DNA of 64,000 bases from Acanthochromis polyacanthus (taxonomy: Eukaryota; Chordata; Actinopteri; Pomacentridae), in assembly GCF_021347895.1 (NCBI RefSeq), contig NC_067117.1, positions 13,611,858-13,675,857 of the forward strand, given 5' to 3'. The notes below the pieces were generated by a model, which saw only the letters and a list, made by a program, of their open reading frames with translations, was not told where the DNA came from and searched no databases. This document shows positions 1-12,530 of this stretch, one piece after another. Each line of letters opens with the position of its first letter. Position 1 is the first letter of the stretch. The translations under genes were made by a program, and so were the position numbers.

Positions 1-3000
1 ACCACTGGCTCCAGCTGAACCTGCTGCTGGTAGGTTCCAGGAAGGGAATCAGTATTTTCATTGTCTGGATTCTCTACTCAAGAGGAGAGGAACATTTTGT
101 CACACATGGACTTTGAAACATGAGCATAATGTTACAAGAACATCAAGAAATCTGTAAATTCTTTACCTGGGAAATAATCCAGCCCATAGTCCTCTGCAAA
201 GCCATAAAACAAGCAGGAGAGAGATCATGAGATCAACATTAAGTCAAAGCCTGCACAGACAGCAGCATATAAAATGAACCACCTGCACACCGGGAAGCAG
301 TAAACAAGCAGCTTGTGAGGCTGTAATCCATGACTTCATATGCAAGATGCTTACAAATAATAACATGCAGATAGTCAAAGTGCTATTTACACTGTGATAC
401 AGTTGCCATGCGGGAGGTAAACAGCAATCGAAGGAGGAGAGAGAACTCCTCAAGGCGAGGTGACACATCAGAGGACAGCGAGGAATCAGGAACAGATGTT
501 AGAGCTCTGATATAAACTGATGCTGAGCTGGAACAATGCAGGCCAATATTCTCTTAATGAACTCACCCAGAAAAGGAAACGGTTCCTGGTACTGGCCCTG
601 GGCGAGCAGCAGAACTGTTGATGTTTATGACAAATAAAGTAATCACAAAGATGGGGTGATGAGAGAAACGCAGAGGTGGAAAGTCAGTACAAGTCCTCCT
701 AATGTACTACTTGTCCTGTATGTGTGCTGTTAATTAGGTGTTTCCAAAGAAATTCATCAAATGTCAGTTTTTATCATTGCACTCACCTCCTTTTTAAGAC
801 AAAAACTTTGCAAATGCACACAGAGTGAAGATACCGTTTACGTCTCACAACTAAAAAAAACCCCATTAAATAATAATAAACTATATTTCTGTAGTTTCAA
901 AACTGGAGTCACAAAGTGCTTCACAAAGAAAGAGCAACAGTACAGCATTATAAAAGAGGACATAAAATATTGTACGAAGTGTCTATGCAAGTGGGTTTTG
1001 AAAAGCCTGTTAATTCTTCAGAAGTACACTTATTCAACTCTGCTGTAGTCTATTGAAGCAGCAAAACCTCTGAAGATACTGTGTTTAGTAAAGATGTGTT
1101 TTTATTTACTAATTCAACAGTACTGTGCGGATTCTTTCTTCCATCAGAAGTTCCACAGTCTTGGTTTATGGTAAAATATCTATCTATCTGTCTGTCTATC
1201 TATCTATCTATCTAGAGTGATACCAAATTCCTTGTGCATTACTTGTGCATTAAAGCGGATTCTGATTCTAATTCTGATTCCGAAATAGGTTGAACCTGTT
1301 AAAAAATAGTTTAATAGTACTTATATATATAAGTTTACCAGCTACACTTCGTATGGCATTGCAGATATCTTATTATTTAGAAAAACATTCCAAAGACATA
1401 TTTGCACGTGTTCTCATTTTCAGCCCAGTAAGTAGTAAGTAGTTTGAGGACTATTACGAGTGACAATTTTAGGTCAAAATTGGAAAGAGTTTTGAGAGTT
1501 CTTTTTTATTTTTGGCTTCCTGTTTTCTTACTAAAAGCAAGAGGTAGGTTGGACACAGTTGGAAATGTTAGGCATTAACACTGATGCTGCATAAAAGATG
1601 CATGTCTCCATGGTGACGTTACCCACTGGATTGTGTACTAACATTTTAAAGCCTGAAGCTTGGAATTAGGCCATCATCGTCTCGCTCTTTTATAACAGTC
1701 AGGACCTGATTGAGAACCTGAAGACACTCCGCATGTTCTTATGGTAGTGGCTTTACTCTGTGGACACACACTGAAGCAAACTCTGCTTTATCGTCTGTTT
1801 TACACTAAATGGAACCATAACTTAAAAAATGAACATCATCCTGTATGGAAGGAGACACAAAGATAGTGGCTGGGACCTTAAACTCATCAGAAAAAAAGTT
1901 TACTAAAGTAACAAATCAACTAAGTAATAGGGTTATTTTCTTATAGATGTCTGTACAGACTGCTTGCAACCAGAGGAGTCGCCCCTGCTGGCTGTTAAAG
2001 AGAATGCAGGTTTCAGTGACACTCTATTGACTTTACTTTCAGACCTATCTCCATCTTTTATATACAGTGTGTATGAGTTCTAACCAGGAGTGTGCTTTAT
2101 CTGATCAAAATGTGAAACAACTGGTTTGTTTCCATTGTTGCCAAGTGAACAAGGAATACTTTGCATATTATGCTCATACTAAATAATACCCAAGTATTTT
2201 GCTCCAAAACTTTAAAGGAAAAGTTTGACATTTTGTTAAATACTTTACTGACTTTCTGGCAGAGAGGAAGACTGACACCACACTCACGTATGGCGTTTTG
2301 CTTAACACAAACAATCAGTCTACTTCTCAGCTGGATACTCAGCAACTTCACTGAAACGACAAGATTCTCTGAAAGGTATTGTGCCCAGTCAAGATCCAGT
2401 CATCTATTTTTTCTGCTCATCCAGAGTCAGGTCAGTGTGGTGACAGCAAGGTAAGCAGGTCATTCCAGACATCGCCCTCCCAAGGCTTTCTCAAGCCAGA
2501 TGAAATATGTAATTCCTCCAGTAAATCCTGGGTTTACCTGGGGGTCTCCTACCAGTTGGACCCAGAAAACCTCAAGAGGATGTCACCCAGGAGAGATCCT
2601 AATCAGATGCCCAACCCCCCACTGCTTGCACCTTTTGACACGAAGGAGCAGCAACTGTACTTGGAGCTCCTTACCCTATCTCTAAGGCTGAGATCACAAT
2701 TAAATTCTAATAACCATGGGTGAGGGTTGAAACAAAGACCGTCTGAAGACAGTGTGGTGCAAACCTGCTGATGCTGCACCAGTCTGTCTGTCTATCTAAT
2801 GCTCCATTTTCCAATCAACTGTGAACAGGACTAGAGACACTCCAATTTCTTTGCTTATGGAAGCACCTCTCCTCCAACCCAAATGATGCAATCCACTGAC
2901 TTTAGGAGAGAACAAAGGCCTTAGACTGGGAGGTGCTGACTCCCATCTTCACGTCCATCTGCAAACTACCCCAATGCCCCCTGAAGGTCACAGCCTGATA

Positions 3001-3782
3001 AAACCAAAATAACCACATCTTCTGCCAGACGAGACTCTGAGGTCTCCAAACCAGACACCCTCCTCACCCCAACTGCGCCTTGAAATCCTTTCCATGAACA
3101 TCCACAAATAGGATCGGAGACAAGAGGCCGCGTCTAACACCCACTGGCGACAAGTTTGACCTCTTTACAGACAATATGAACTCAGCTCTCACTTCAGTTG
3201 TACAAGAATCACACGGCTCATTGCAATGGTCCCAGTACTCAGTGTTCTCACATCACACCTGATAGGGTTTCCCGGGGTACATGGTGATAGGTGTTCTCCG
3301 TGTCCATGAAACAAATGTGGACTGGATTGTCTAAGTCCCAGGATCCCCCCAGCAACTCTGCAAGTTGCTGTTGGGGGTAGTTATCAAGACAAAGTTGGTA
3401 CGTAACCCCCTGTAAAAACACAATATGCCGTTTTTAACACTTTGGTATTTATGCAAATTTGAAAAACCAGGAAAAAAAACCCATTGGAATTAGTGAGTTT
3501 TAGTGGTACAAGCATTTTACCTTCAGTCTGATCTATTTAAGCTAGGCTAACCAGCTGATGGTTGTAGCTTCATACAGACAATTTTGCATTTTTCTGCAAG
3601 GAAATGAGTAAAAGTATTTCCCAAAATGTCAAACAGCTCTTTCAGCTTGGATGTTGTAGCACGTTTCCCAGCGATTCTTTAATTTTATCATAAGATATGA
3701 ACCCTGTTTTGAGGAACTGTTGTAGGCCGTGGAGGAATGTGGTACAGTTACCTGGCATGCAGATTAGTAGGAGGACTCTCAT
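1..3782 (-). CDS. mfap2: Microfibril-associated glycoprotein 1 (MFAP2/MAGP-1), 5' coding part, runs off the left edge
   Basis: Secreted protein of fibrillin microfibrils in the extracellular matrix. Four coding exons join in perfect phase on the minus strand. Exon 3752-3812 has its ATG at 3780-3782 and encodes MRVLLLICMP. Exon 567-614 completes a signal peptide (VLLLAQ) and starts the mature chain with GQYQEPFPFL. A 27-nt exon, 167-193, encodes DYGLDYFP. Exon 1-73 encodes an acidic, glutamine-rich stretch ending TYQQQVQLEPVV and continues outside the window. All junctions are phase 1 with good GT donors and AG acceptors. Family knowledge: mammalian MFAP2 has the same layout, a signal peptide then GQY, a tyrosine-rich acidic segment and a QQQVQ segment, and it lies beside SDHB in human, as here. 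The cysteine-rich C-terminal matrix-binding domain is not in the window. Identity is inferred from this match and from synteny. Confidence 0.82.
1170..1285. repeat. TATC/TGTC microsatellite plus (ATTCTG)n-type retroelement tail
   Basis: An imperfect TATC/TGTC tetranucleotide run (about 1172-1215) is followed by GTGCATTAAAGCGGATTCTGATTC with further ATTCTGATTC units. Fish non-LTR elements often end in GATTCTGATTC repeats, so this is probably the 3' tail of a retroelement copy with little body left. It lies in an mfap2 intron. Confidence 0.6.
2205..2300 (+). repeat. Fragment of a common teleost interspersed repeat (AGTTTGACATTTTG type)
   Basis: The stretch with TTTAAAGGAAAAGTTTGACA, a TTTCTGGCAGAGAGGAAGA block and CACCACACTCACGTATG resembles a repeat very frequent in percomorph genomes (consensus recalled, not searched). 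A second copy lies on the other strand at about 3390-3645. Confidence 0.45.
2430..3345 (-). mobile_element. RTE-type non-LTR retrotransposon relic, reverse-transcriptase part, antisense
   Basis: Read on the minus strand, the region near 2880-3030 gives a broken reverse-transcriptase palm: LAEDVVILVLSGCDLQ, a decayed form of the LFADDVVLL...DLQ block that holds the catalytic YADD/FADD motif. The stretches at 2500-2720 (GGGTTTACCTGGGGGTCTCC, TCAGATGCCCAACC) resemble the 3' part of the abundant fish RTE element. Stops and frameshifts are frequent and there is no intact ORF. It sits in an mfap2 intron, so it is a passenger. The family call rests on remembered consensus; a RepeatMasker search would settle it. 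Confidence 0.6.
3390..3645 (-). repeat. Copy of the AGTTTGACATTTTG-type teleost repeat
   Basis: On the minus strand this reads TTTGACATTTTGGGAAATAC, then TTTCCTTGCAG, then ATGAAGCTACAACC and GCTGGTTAGCCTAGCTTAA, and ends near CAGGGGGTTACG. These blocks are in the order seen in a very common percomorph interspersed repeat. Classification is from memory. Confidence 0.5.
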
Positions 3783-3899
3783 GGTCGCTCTGGGAGGTAG
3801 ACTGACTTTACACTGGAGATAGAAGAGAGAATTAATCAAAACAAAGCAACGTTGAAGGGAATAAAGAGCTTAGAGCTGGATGTTCCTTTGGCCTCATAA

Positions 3900-4320
3900 A
3901 ATCTCTTCTCCTCTCCTTCCCCTTGTCCTCCGTCACCCTTCCAACCCCCCACTGCTCTCCCCTCTCTCTGCCCTCCCTCCTTCCCCCTGCCTTCCACTGG
4001 CCTCAAACAGCCACAGTAAGGAAAAAAGAGGGGGAGAAGGCTCTTGACAGCAAGAATGTGGCACGTCTGTCTTCCTAAGAACAATCCCTCTGTTTTCCCA
4101 CTTTTCCTCGCTGCAGCCGACAGTCTCGAGGCTGCATTCCAGGAAAAGAAACAGAGGACCCCTCCACCCAACCCTTCTGCCCGAGTTTTCTTCATTGCTC
4201 CCTCTGTCTCCACATCCTTCATTTCCCTTCTGTCGCCCTCACTGGTCATTTCCTCACAACCCCCCTTTCTTTCCCCCCACTTTTTTCTTTTTTCTTCCCC
4301 CCAACAAGCAAAAAGAGCCT
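3900..4320. repeat. Polypyrimidine-rich low-complexity tract
   Basis: Long CT-rich stretches on the plus strand (3901-3990, 4190-4310). They create long but meaningless open frames on both strands. The tract lies in the first mfap2 intron. Confidence 0.7.
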
Positions 4321-5462
4321 CTTAGGTTCAGTGAAAATGACATGAGGACAAAAAAACACAGGAACAATGACAACATCTAGACATCACAAACTTGCTCCCC
4401 CTCCTACACTTTTTTCCTCCCTTAAGTTTTCAATGAAATTCAGCAAGTCACATGTTACATACAGTAAAAGCCATTACCTTAACTTCCTGACTACTCTGTG
4501 GAAAGTATGAGTGCTCCTCCTCCACTGCAGCACTGCAGGCCGCTTCACGACTTTCAGCAGTGATTTTGGGCTTTTCGCACATCCTGCACTGTGGATTAAT
4601 TTTTATTTTCTTTGCAAAAAGTCTCGATGTAACTGCATGCAGATTTTTGTTGAGGCCACACTGGACATGAAATACGTGACTCAAACACTGTTTGCACAAG
4701 TTCTGCATGTGTATCAATAAATCTGAGTGTGTGTTTGTGCAACAGCATAGCACTCACTCACACACACACAGACAGACACACACACACTATTCCCCTCTTG
4801 TGCATCGGAAACCATATGTTTTCACAGCACACATCTGGGAGCGATTAGCCCCCCTCTCCCCGCTGAGTCCCTTCCCTTTCCCAGCTACAGAGACCCCATC
4901 TCCCCCTCCACCCCCACACCCACAGACACCCACAGACACACACATTAGTAAGAGTTTTTGAGGACAGCAACAGAAGATGCTCTGCTAGTCATGACAAACA
5001 AAAAAGAGCAACATTTCTAAATCCTCTTTCCATGTGCCCTCATCGACCTCTCTTCTCTGGAAACAAATGTTTTTTTGGAGGGGAGGGGGGGTCTCCAGTG
5101 CCATAGCTGCAGGCTGAGCTGTGAAGTCCCTCCTCCTCCTCCTTCTCTCCAGTGAAAACACAGGACCACATGTCAACTCTCAACAGCCATTAACAAACAC
5201 GCTAAACATCCCCAACTATTACTTGATCTACATAAAGCAACCTAAGAAACACCTAGAATTCCTAAGAGTCCTTCAGACTTTGTCTGAGCTGCATCCATCT
5301 GTGCACAATCACCTATTGTCTCCTGATTTTTTTTCCTCCACAGTCTTCAACATGCAGTGCAAGTCTAGTTAACTACTTGATTCTACTTCTGCATAAAATG
5401 ACAAAGAAATAAATGCTAAAAGAACAGATGCAACCATTAGATTGTTTTTTGAGAGGTCTTAC

Positions 5463-5600
5463 CTAACTTTGGTTCAATTAGCTCCGTCTTTCAGCAGCTC
5501 TCATGCGTCCTGTGAGTGAAGGAGGACCTCGCAGCGCCACATTGTACTACCCCACATCTGGAGTCTCCTCCCTCCAGTCCAGTCCGGCCTCCAGCCTCCA
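5463..5600 (-). other. mfap2: Possible non-coding first exon of mfap2
   Basis: On the minus strand a strong donor (AAGTTAG|GTAAGA) ends at 5463. Exon 2 of mfap2 has an acceptor 9 bases after a pyrimidine-rich stretch at 3812 and 30 bases of untranslated leader before its ATG, so an upstream untranslated exon must exist. This donor is the best one seen upstream. The 5' end is a guess. Confidence 0.3.
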
Positions 5601-5861
5601 GGCCCTGGTCCCAGCACTGACCTGTAAAAAGGTAACCGCAAACTGGTCACCCATCTGGAAGAGCAACATTAGAGCTCAATTATGGGACACACACTAATGA
5701 GCTCCTATAGGTGGCATGTGTAAATAATTACATGCCAACATCTGGATACCCTGACCAAGATGCCTTATAGGATTTTTACCTTTTCAGATAGAATCCTTAA
5801 AGGTTCCTATAAAATTTTCCACATCCTCTGAGACAGTCTAAGGAAATAGGTTTGGGTTTGC

Positions 5862-5960
5862 ACAGTGGCGGATCTTCCATGGGGACATGAGGGGGCAGTG
5901 CCCCCCCTGTGATCTGATTGGGTACCCTGTGAGCCCCCCCAAAATTTTCATTGGAAATTT
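5862..5960. repeat. Possible hAT-type terminus followed by C-rich tract
   Basis: CAGTGGCGGATC followed by GGGGGCAGTGCCCCCCC resembles the end of hAT-superfamily relics. No matching opposite end or 8-bp target duplication was found, so this is only a possible fragment. Confidence 0.25.
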
Positions 5961-6234
5961 ACATTACTAATACTCCAATTTCCAACGCTCCTGAATGCAA
6001 CTTCATTGTCCGACTGTGCCTGAATGCACGAACGATGTTCGTTTGATCTTTTGATTGTATTTTGTTTGGATTGAAGAAGCTTTGAAGACATTTCCTGAGG
6101 AGAAGACAAGCAGCTTTGTACCTTTGTGGTAAGAAGATTGGGGCCGTTTCTTAGTACGTAACTGTCCGCACTTTCGTTCTCACATACTTGTGAAACGTGA
6201 TCATTGACACTGCATCGGACCAGACTAGTGTGCA

Positions 6235-6292
6235 TAGATAGATATGAATCAGTAGATAGGACCATAGATATGAATCAGTAGATAGACCATGC
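6235..6292. repeat. Short tandem duplication
   Basis: The unit ATAGATATGAATCAGTAGATAG occurs twice in a row (about 6236-6259 and 6263-6285), separated by GACC. It is a local duplication within GATA-rich sequence. Confidence 0.7.
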
Positions 6293-6559
6293 CTTTTTGA
6301 GCTGCATTCTATAGCTAGGCTAAGCTAGTGGGGGCAAAGTTTCAGAGCAGAACAAGTATGCCGTCTCACTGTACTGCATACAGTTGCACACTATATCGTA
6401 CGATTGAGACTAGGAAACTTGGAATAACTTTTCATAGTTAAGAATAGCTTTTGTCTCTTTTTTCATTATTAAATCTTGTTAGAGCTTCCAGTCTATGAGA
6501 GCTAACTAGTTAGCCGCTAGCAAAACACTAACACGAGCTAGCAGCTTCACAACCAAATA

Positions 6560-6800
6560 CCAGACAATTAATAGTAGCTGTAGTATAGTTGTACAAGCAG
6601 TAGTAGTAATAATAAAAGTACAAGCAGCAGTAGTAATATAAATAGCTGTTGGAGTCGTAGAATTAGTATCAGCATGTGTAATAGTATTACAAGTTGTAGT
6701 AGCAATGCCAGTATCAGCAGCAGTAGTTAGTGTACTATCACTACTAGTAGTAGTAGTCACATTAATAATACTACCAATAATACTACCAATAGTAGTTTAA
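6560..6800. repeat. AGT/AAT-rich trinucleotide tract
   Basis: Degenerate AGTAGT/AATAAT runs. The threonine-rich open frame across it is a by-product of the triplet repeat. Confidence 0.7.
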
Positions 6801-6934
6801 AGCCTAATTCATATAAATCCAGATTACCATCTATGTTCTTCCTCTAAACCCATTTTATGATTGGGATTACAGCCAGTTCTTTAGGACTGCTCTCAAATAA
6901 TTGAAATGTTTCTGAACAAGGTTATACTTTAAAA

Positions 6935-7085
6935 GTACACACAAAACCCCCCACAGAGACACAAAACAACCACAGAGACACAAAACAATCATTAAAAGAC
7001 ACAAACAACCACTAAAAGACACAAAACAACCACAAAGAGACACAAGACAACCACTAAAAGACACAAACAACTTAACACAAAAATA
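6935..7085. repeat. Minisatellite, ACACAAAACAACCAC-type unit
   Basis: About seven degenerate units of roughly 20 bp built from GACACAAAACAACCA alternating with CACTAAAA or CACAGA. It gives a spurious cysteine/phenylalanine/glycine-rich frame on the minus strand. Confidence 0.75.
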
Positions 7086-7099
7086 AAATACAACATGGT

Positions 7100-7945
7100 T
7101 AACAAACAAATGAAATACCTTTGGTCTCCAGTATATTGGCTAATTTGGTTCATTTTCCTTAATTTATTAGCATGATTTCTTTTTAAATATGTTGTGTACA
7201 GGTAGCTAACACTTATTACACTTTGATGTACATTTTCAAAGTCACATTTTTGAAATCAAGTAATTTTTCCATAAAACATATCATGGCTTTTATTTTGTCA
7301 GAGAAATTTGGAAACGTCGTTTATCCATAATTCCGCTAACTTGACTGAATGTGGGCTGCAGTTCCCGTTATTTAAACATCAGTATGATGTATAAATGCAG
7401 ATGGACTTCATATATTTCACTATGCAGACATATTTATTGATGTCCTGCATATTTTATAGACATAAACATATTTGATAGAAATATTAGAAATGGATAAACG
7501 GATAAGCAATGTTTCCTTTTACTTCCAGAAAAATAAAAGCCTCATATTTGCTATTTATTAAAAAATCACTAAAAGCAACACTTCCACCAAGTTTGTTTTA
7601 GTTTGTTGGCATTTATCGGTGGAGCAGCAGCACATTTTCTACTGTCCGTTGTCTTGTTTTAATCAGTTTTCAGTTCAGTAATTCAGTCCTTCGGCTGATT
7701 GGACCAACAGACACTGAAGGACTCCGACAGCTGGTTGGTAATAAATGATAATTTACTGATCGGTGCTGGTTTTAATTAACTTTATGTTCAACTTTAGAGT
7801 CAGATATAATGTGAGCAGTGAACCCCAGGAGTTGGTGTCATCGGTGTTCACGGTCAGGTCTGTGGTAATCTGTCAAAAAACAAAACAGAAAAAAATCTAG
7901 ATTATAAATCAACATGTAACCAGAGCACTCTGTGTATAACACCAT
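7100..7945. other. Intergenic, nothing recognised
   Basis: AT-rich sequence between the minisatellite and the LINE. No credible coding exon, tRNA or mobile-element terminus was seen. Confidence 0.5.
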
Positions 7946-7949
7946 AGTA

Positions 7950-10900
7950 TAGGATGACCTTGTCCTGACTTATGGCATAGAAATTGAAGAGTTAACAGTA
8001 TTTCCCCAGAACCCTCTTCTTTCTGACCATTTTATGATAACATTTCAATTTAAAGTAAAGGATTGTTTAGCAGCTGAGAACAAATATCATTAGAGTAGAT
8101 GTTTATCTGATAATTCAGTAACTAAATTTAAGGAAATAATACCCTCTCTGTTTACTTCAACAACATTTACTGAAAAATCAGAAGGCAAATATTATAATTT
8201 TACCCCCACAGAAGTGGATTATTATGTTAATAATGCTTCAGCCTCACTGCGTACAACTCTTGATAGTGTTGCACCTGTAAAAAAAGAAAGTTATATCTCA
8301 GAGAGGATTTGCTCCTTGGTATAATTCCCAGCTGCGGACTTTAAAGCAGGCATCCCGAAAGCTGGAAAGAAAGTGGTATTCCACTAATTCAGAGGAAGTG
8401 TATGTGGCTTGGAAAAATAGTCTAGTATTCTATAAAAATCGCTTCATAATGCCAGGACAACTTATTATTCATCTTTAATAGAGGAGAACAAGAACAATCT
8501 TAGGTTTCTCTTTAGCACTGTAGCCAGGCTGACAAAGAGTCAGAGCTCTGTTGAACCTTGTATTCCTTTAGCTTTAACCAGTAACGACTTCATGAGCTTC
8601 TTTACACGTAAAATAGTTATGATTAGAGAAAAAACAGTTTCTACATCTAAACCATCAACATGTCTTTTAGATCCTATCCCAACTAGACGCTTCAAGGAGA
8701 TTTTACCTTTAATTAATTCTTCAATGTTAGATCTGATTAATCTCTCTCGAGTAACAGGCTATGTACCACAGGCTTTAAAGGTTGCTGTCATCAAACCCTT
8801 GCTTAAAAAGCCCACTTTAGATCCAGATGTGTTAGCTAACTATAGACCAATATCCAACCTACCATTAATCTATAAAATTCTGGAAAGATCAGTTGCAAAT
8901 CAATTATGTGAACACTTACAAAGGAATAATTTGAAGTGTTTCAGTCAGGCTTTAGAGTGCATCATAGCACAGAAACAGCTCTGGTGAAAGTTACTAATGA
9001 CCTTCTCATAGCATCAGATAATGGACTAGTCTCTATACTTGTTTTGTTAGATCTTAGTGCAGCATTTGACACAATCGACCACAATATTTTATTACAGCGT
9101 CTGGAACATTTAATTGGCATTAAAGGGACAGCACTGGACTGGTTTAAATGCTACTTGTCAGATAGGTTCCAGTTTGTGCACGTCAACAATAACTCTTCTG
9201 AGCATACTAAAGTTAATCATGGAGTTCCTCAGGGTTCTGTCTTAGGACCGGTACTTTTCACATTATACATGCTTCCTTTAGGCAATATTATTAGGAAGCA
9301 TTATATTAATTTGATGATGACACACAATTGTATTTATCTATGAAGCCAGATGAAACTGATCAGCTAGCTAGACTGCAAGATTGTCTTAAGGACATTAAAA
9401 CCTGGATGACTTTTAACTTCCTACTGCTAAATTCAGACAAAACTGAAGTCATTGTATTTGGCCCCAAACATCTTAGAAACTCGCTTTCAAAGAAAATAGT
9501 TACTCTGGATGGCATCACATTGGCCTCCAGTACTACTGTGAGGAATCTTGGAGTTATTTTTGACCAGGACATGTCCTTTAACTCACACATAAAGCAAGTC
9601 TGTAGGACTTCCTTTTTTCACCTGCGTAATATTGTAAAAATCAGGAACATCCTGTCTCAGAGTGATGCAGAAAAACGAGTTCATGCTTTTGTTACTTCCA
9701 GGCTTGACTATTGCAATTCCTTATTATCGGGTTGTCCAAATAGCTCTCTTAAACATCTACAGTTGATCCAAAACGCTGCTGCGAGAGTACTGACAGGAGT
9801 TAGCAAAAGAGATCATATTTCCCCTATACTTGCTTCTCTTCACTGACTTCCTGTTAAATCCAGAATAGAATTTAAAATCCTTCTTCTGACATATAAAGCT
9901 CTTCATAACCAATCTTATCTTAAAGATCTGATAGTACCATATTATCCTAGTAGAACTCTTCACTCTCAAACTGCAGGCTTACTTGTTGTTCCTAGAATTT
10001 CTAAAAGTAGAATGGGAGGCAGAGCCTTCAGTTATCAGGTGCCTCTCCTGTGGAACCTGCTCCCAGTTTGGGTTCGGGAGGCAGATACCCTCTCTATCTT
10101 TAAGACCAGGCTTAAAACGTTCCTTTTTGACAAATCTTATAGTTGGGGCTGACTGGGTGACCCACAGGGGTTCGGCTTGTGTCTTCGTTTCCACAGCTGA
10201 CTCCCTCTTGGACGTCCCTTCGTTCTGCCTCTAGTCATGCTGCTATAGGCCTATAGGCTGCTGGGGGACTTCTCTGGATTCACTGAGCCCTTCTCTATCT
10301 ACCTTTACATTTAATATGTATACCATTATTGCATTACATTCACTCTGTTTGCCCCTGTGTTATTTCTCCGAGTGTCCCTGGTCCCAGAGCTGGATGCTTC
10401 AGATCTACGGTCGATGTTCCACCAGCTGGTCCAGTCTCCATCATGTCCACTGTGGGATGCTGCTGCTGACCTTCCTCCAGCCCTCCGCTTCCAGCTCCCC
10501 TTTTCCACCAGTCAACTCTGCATCGCCTTCACTATACTTGTTATGCTAATCTACATACTGTTTGAATTTTACTGCTAGCTATATATGTAGTAGATTTAAT
10601 GTCAGAGCCGTACATCATAAGAGTAAACTATGAGTCACTTTTCAATGTCAGCTTATACTTTGTTTGAGTCATATCCTGTCATACATGTATCCAAATGTGT
10701 GTTGTGTTTTCCATGCTTTCCCACCCCTCCCTCTTCTCCCATCCCTCCCCCTTGCCCTCCTCTGTCCTTCTCAACCCGCCCGGCCAGCAGGCAGATGGGT
10801 CCCCCCTATATAGAGCCGGGTTCTGCTCGAGGTTTTTTCCCTGTTAAAAGGGTGTTTTTCCTTGCCACTGTCGCCTTTGGGCTTGCTCTGGGGGTCAAGC

Positions 10901-10980
10901 ATATGGGTTCTGTAAAGCGTCTTGAGACAATTTGATTGTAATTGACGCTATATAAATAAAATTGAATTGAACTGAATTAA
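7950..10980 (+). mobile_element. L2-clade non-LTR retrotransposon (LINE), 5'-truncated, frameshifted
   Basis: A copy-and-paste retroelement copy. From about 7950 it holds the end of the endonuclease domain (a decayed block ending in SDHF), then the linker and the reverse transcriptase. Visible blocks are [70 protein letters not shown] and LNSDKTEVIVFGPKH, then the RLDYCNSLLSGCP and QNAAARVLTG blocks of the C-terminal region. Frames shift near 8980 and near 9320, just where the YADD box should be. A TGG-to-TGA stop lies at 9844-9846 and shorter frames follow to about 10150. The 3' end has CGCTATATAAATAAAATTGA and AATTGAA repeats, the usual L2-type tail in fish. Without an endonuclease start and with frameshifts, it cannot be autonomous. 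Clade is inferred from motifs and tail; Rex1/CR1 relatives are the alternative. Confidence 0.85.
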
Positions 10981-10983
10981 ATC

Positions 10984-12110
10984 AACAGTTGGTAAATATT
11001 CTGATAATCTTTCAGGGAGCTTGCAACAGCACTTCTCACTCTTCCCCAAATTTTTATATACCAGATAATCAATCAAATTAACGTAGAGAATAATCCATAA
11101 TCCAGATCAATCCATGCTGAAGATAATCATTAGTTGCAGAAAATAACTTAAAAGTAGATTGTGCTTTTACATTAATGCACAAGTAATGATAATCTAATTA
11201 TCTAACATGTAACGGGACATGTTTCTGCACTGTGTACTTTCATGTGTAACGCTTAAAGCCCTTTTTCATTATACAACTTGCTTACTTTTACTTAGGTAGT
11301 ATCTCAATTTTAGAACTTTAACTTGTAGCAGAGTACTGTAACAGTGTGGTTTCAGTAAAGGATGTGAATATTTCCTCCACCATTGCCAGCTCGTGACAAA
11401 TTTATACAGGATGAATGCAATCAGATTGGAAGTAATAATCCTTGACAGATGAAATACACTGTTTGCTGTCCACCTGCAATTGCAGATTGTTTAAACAGGA
11501 GAAAAAAATATATTTAAAATATAATGCACCATTCAAATCTCTCTTTAAAACAATAAGTATAATTAGGCTTTTAAGGAGATTTTATAACAGACAGGTGTTG
11601 CCTTTACCCTGTAAGCTTTGGCCCTATGCTGTTCTTTCAGGTCATGTCAGATGTACTGCACTAAAATGACACCCAACACCCACTGCAGATTTATTTGTTT
11701 TCAGATGAATATTGTGTCTCTGACTGTTACTGCCTGTGTGAGTGGCTCAAGTGAACCCAGTGAAGCGGCCAATGGTAGTCCCTGGGCCCTGTTTTTGAGG
11801 CACCTTCTCGAAAATGAAAAAAATAAATAAAAATGCTATATCTCTGGAAATACAACCTCTATGTGAATAATCTTGATATCAAAATAAAGGTAAGACCAGT
11901 GAGATTTCATCAGAGGTGTAACCATCACTGTAGGTGCCACTGTGTCAAAGTAAATGCAGAAGAAACACAGGAAAAAATGAAAGTTTGTTTATTCTCGCCT
12001 AAAAAAAACTTTTTATAGTATCAATTCCATTTGAAAATTAGCTGTGAGCTCCCTAAATACTCCAGAAACATATGTAGTAACTTCTTGACATTTCCTGTAC
12101 AAAGCTGCAA
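10984..12110. other. Intergenic, nothing recognised
   Basis: AT-rich sequence between the LINE tail and the piggyBac region. No exon, RNA gene or clear repeat terminus was seen. The 3' end of the piggyBac element may lie at its right edge, but no terminal repeat was found. Confidence 0.4.
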
Positions 12111-12530
12111 GTGGCTACAGTAAAGCAGGGCAAAATTAGAGGTTTTAGTAAAGGAATGTCTGGGCGTTATCCAGTTTGGCACAATTTGGCACCACCTGTG
12201 CCACTTGAGTTTTCTTTGGCACCAAATGGTAAAACTAATTTATTTTCAATTCCATGTCATTATGGCTCTAAAATAAACTTGTTTTATTATATATATATAC
12301 CCCCCAACACATTATATAAAAATAAAGCCATACAAAAGGATTACGTTTGCATCCAAAAGGAGCAGATTTATTCTACACAATAGCAATAACAGTAGTAACA
12401 ATAACAGAATGCAATCCAGAAATAGAAAAATTAAAAAAAAACAAAAAAAAAAAACAAAAAAAAAACAACAACTTCAACCAATCAACAAAAAAATATTTAC
12501 AATATTTACAGAATCATCATGCAAGATGAA

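Noticed and set aside
3836..4380. Overlapping 137-, 93- and 61-residue open frames on both strands
   Set aside because: They lie in a polypyrimidine tract and have extreme composition (Pro/Ser or Glu/Gly/Arg). Low-complexity artefacts within an mfap2 intron.
6935..7085. Spaced repeats that could suggest a CRISPR array
   Set aside because: The units are degenerate and contiguous with no unique spacers, and the genome is eukaryotic.
6506..7109. Thr-rich and Cys/Phe-rich minus-strand frames
   Set aside because: Translations of trinucleotide and minisatellite repeats.
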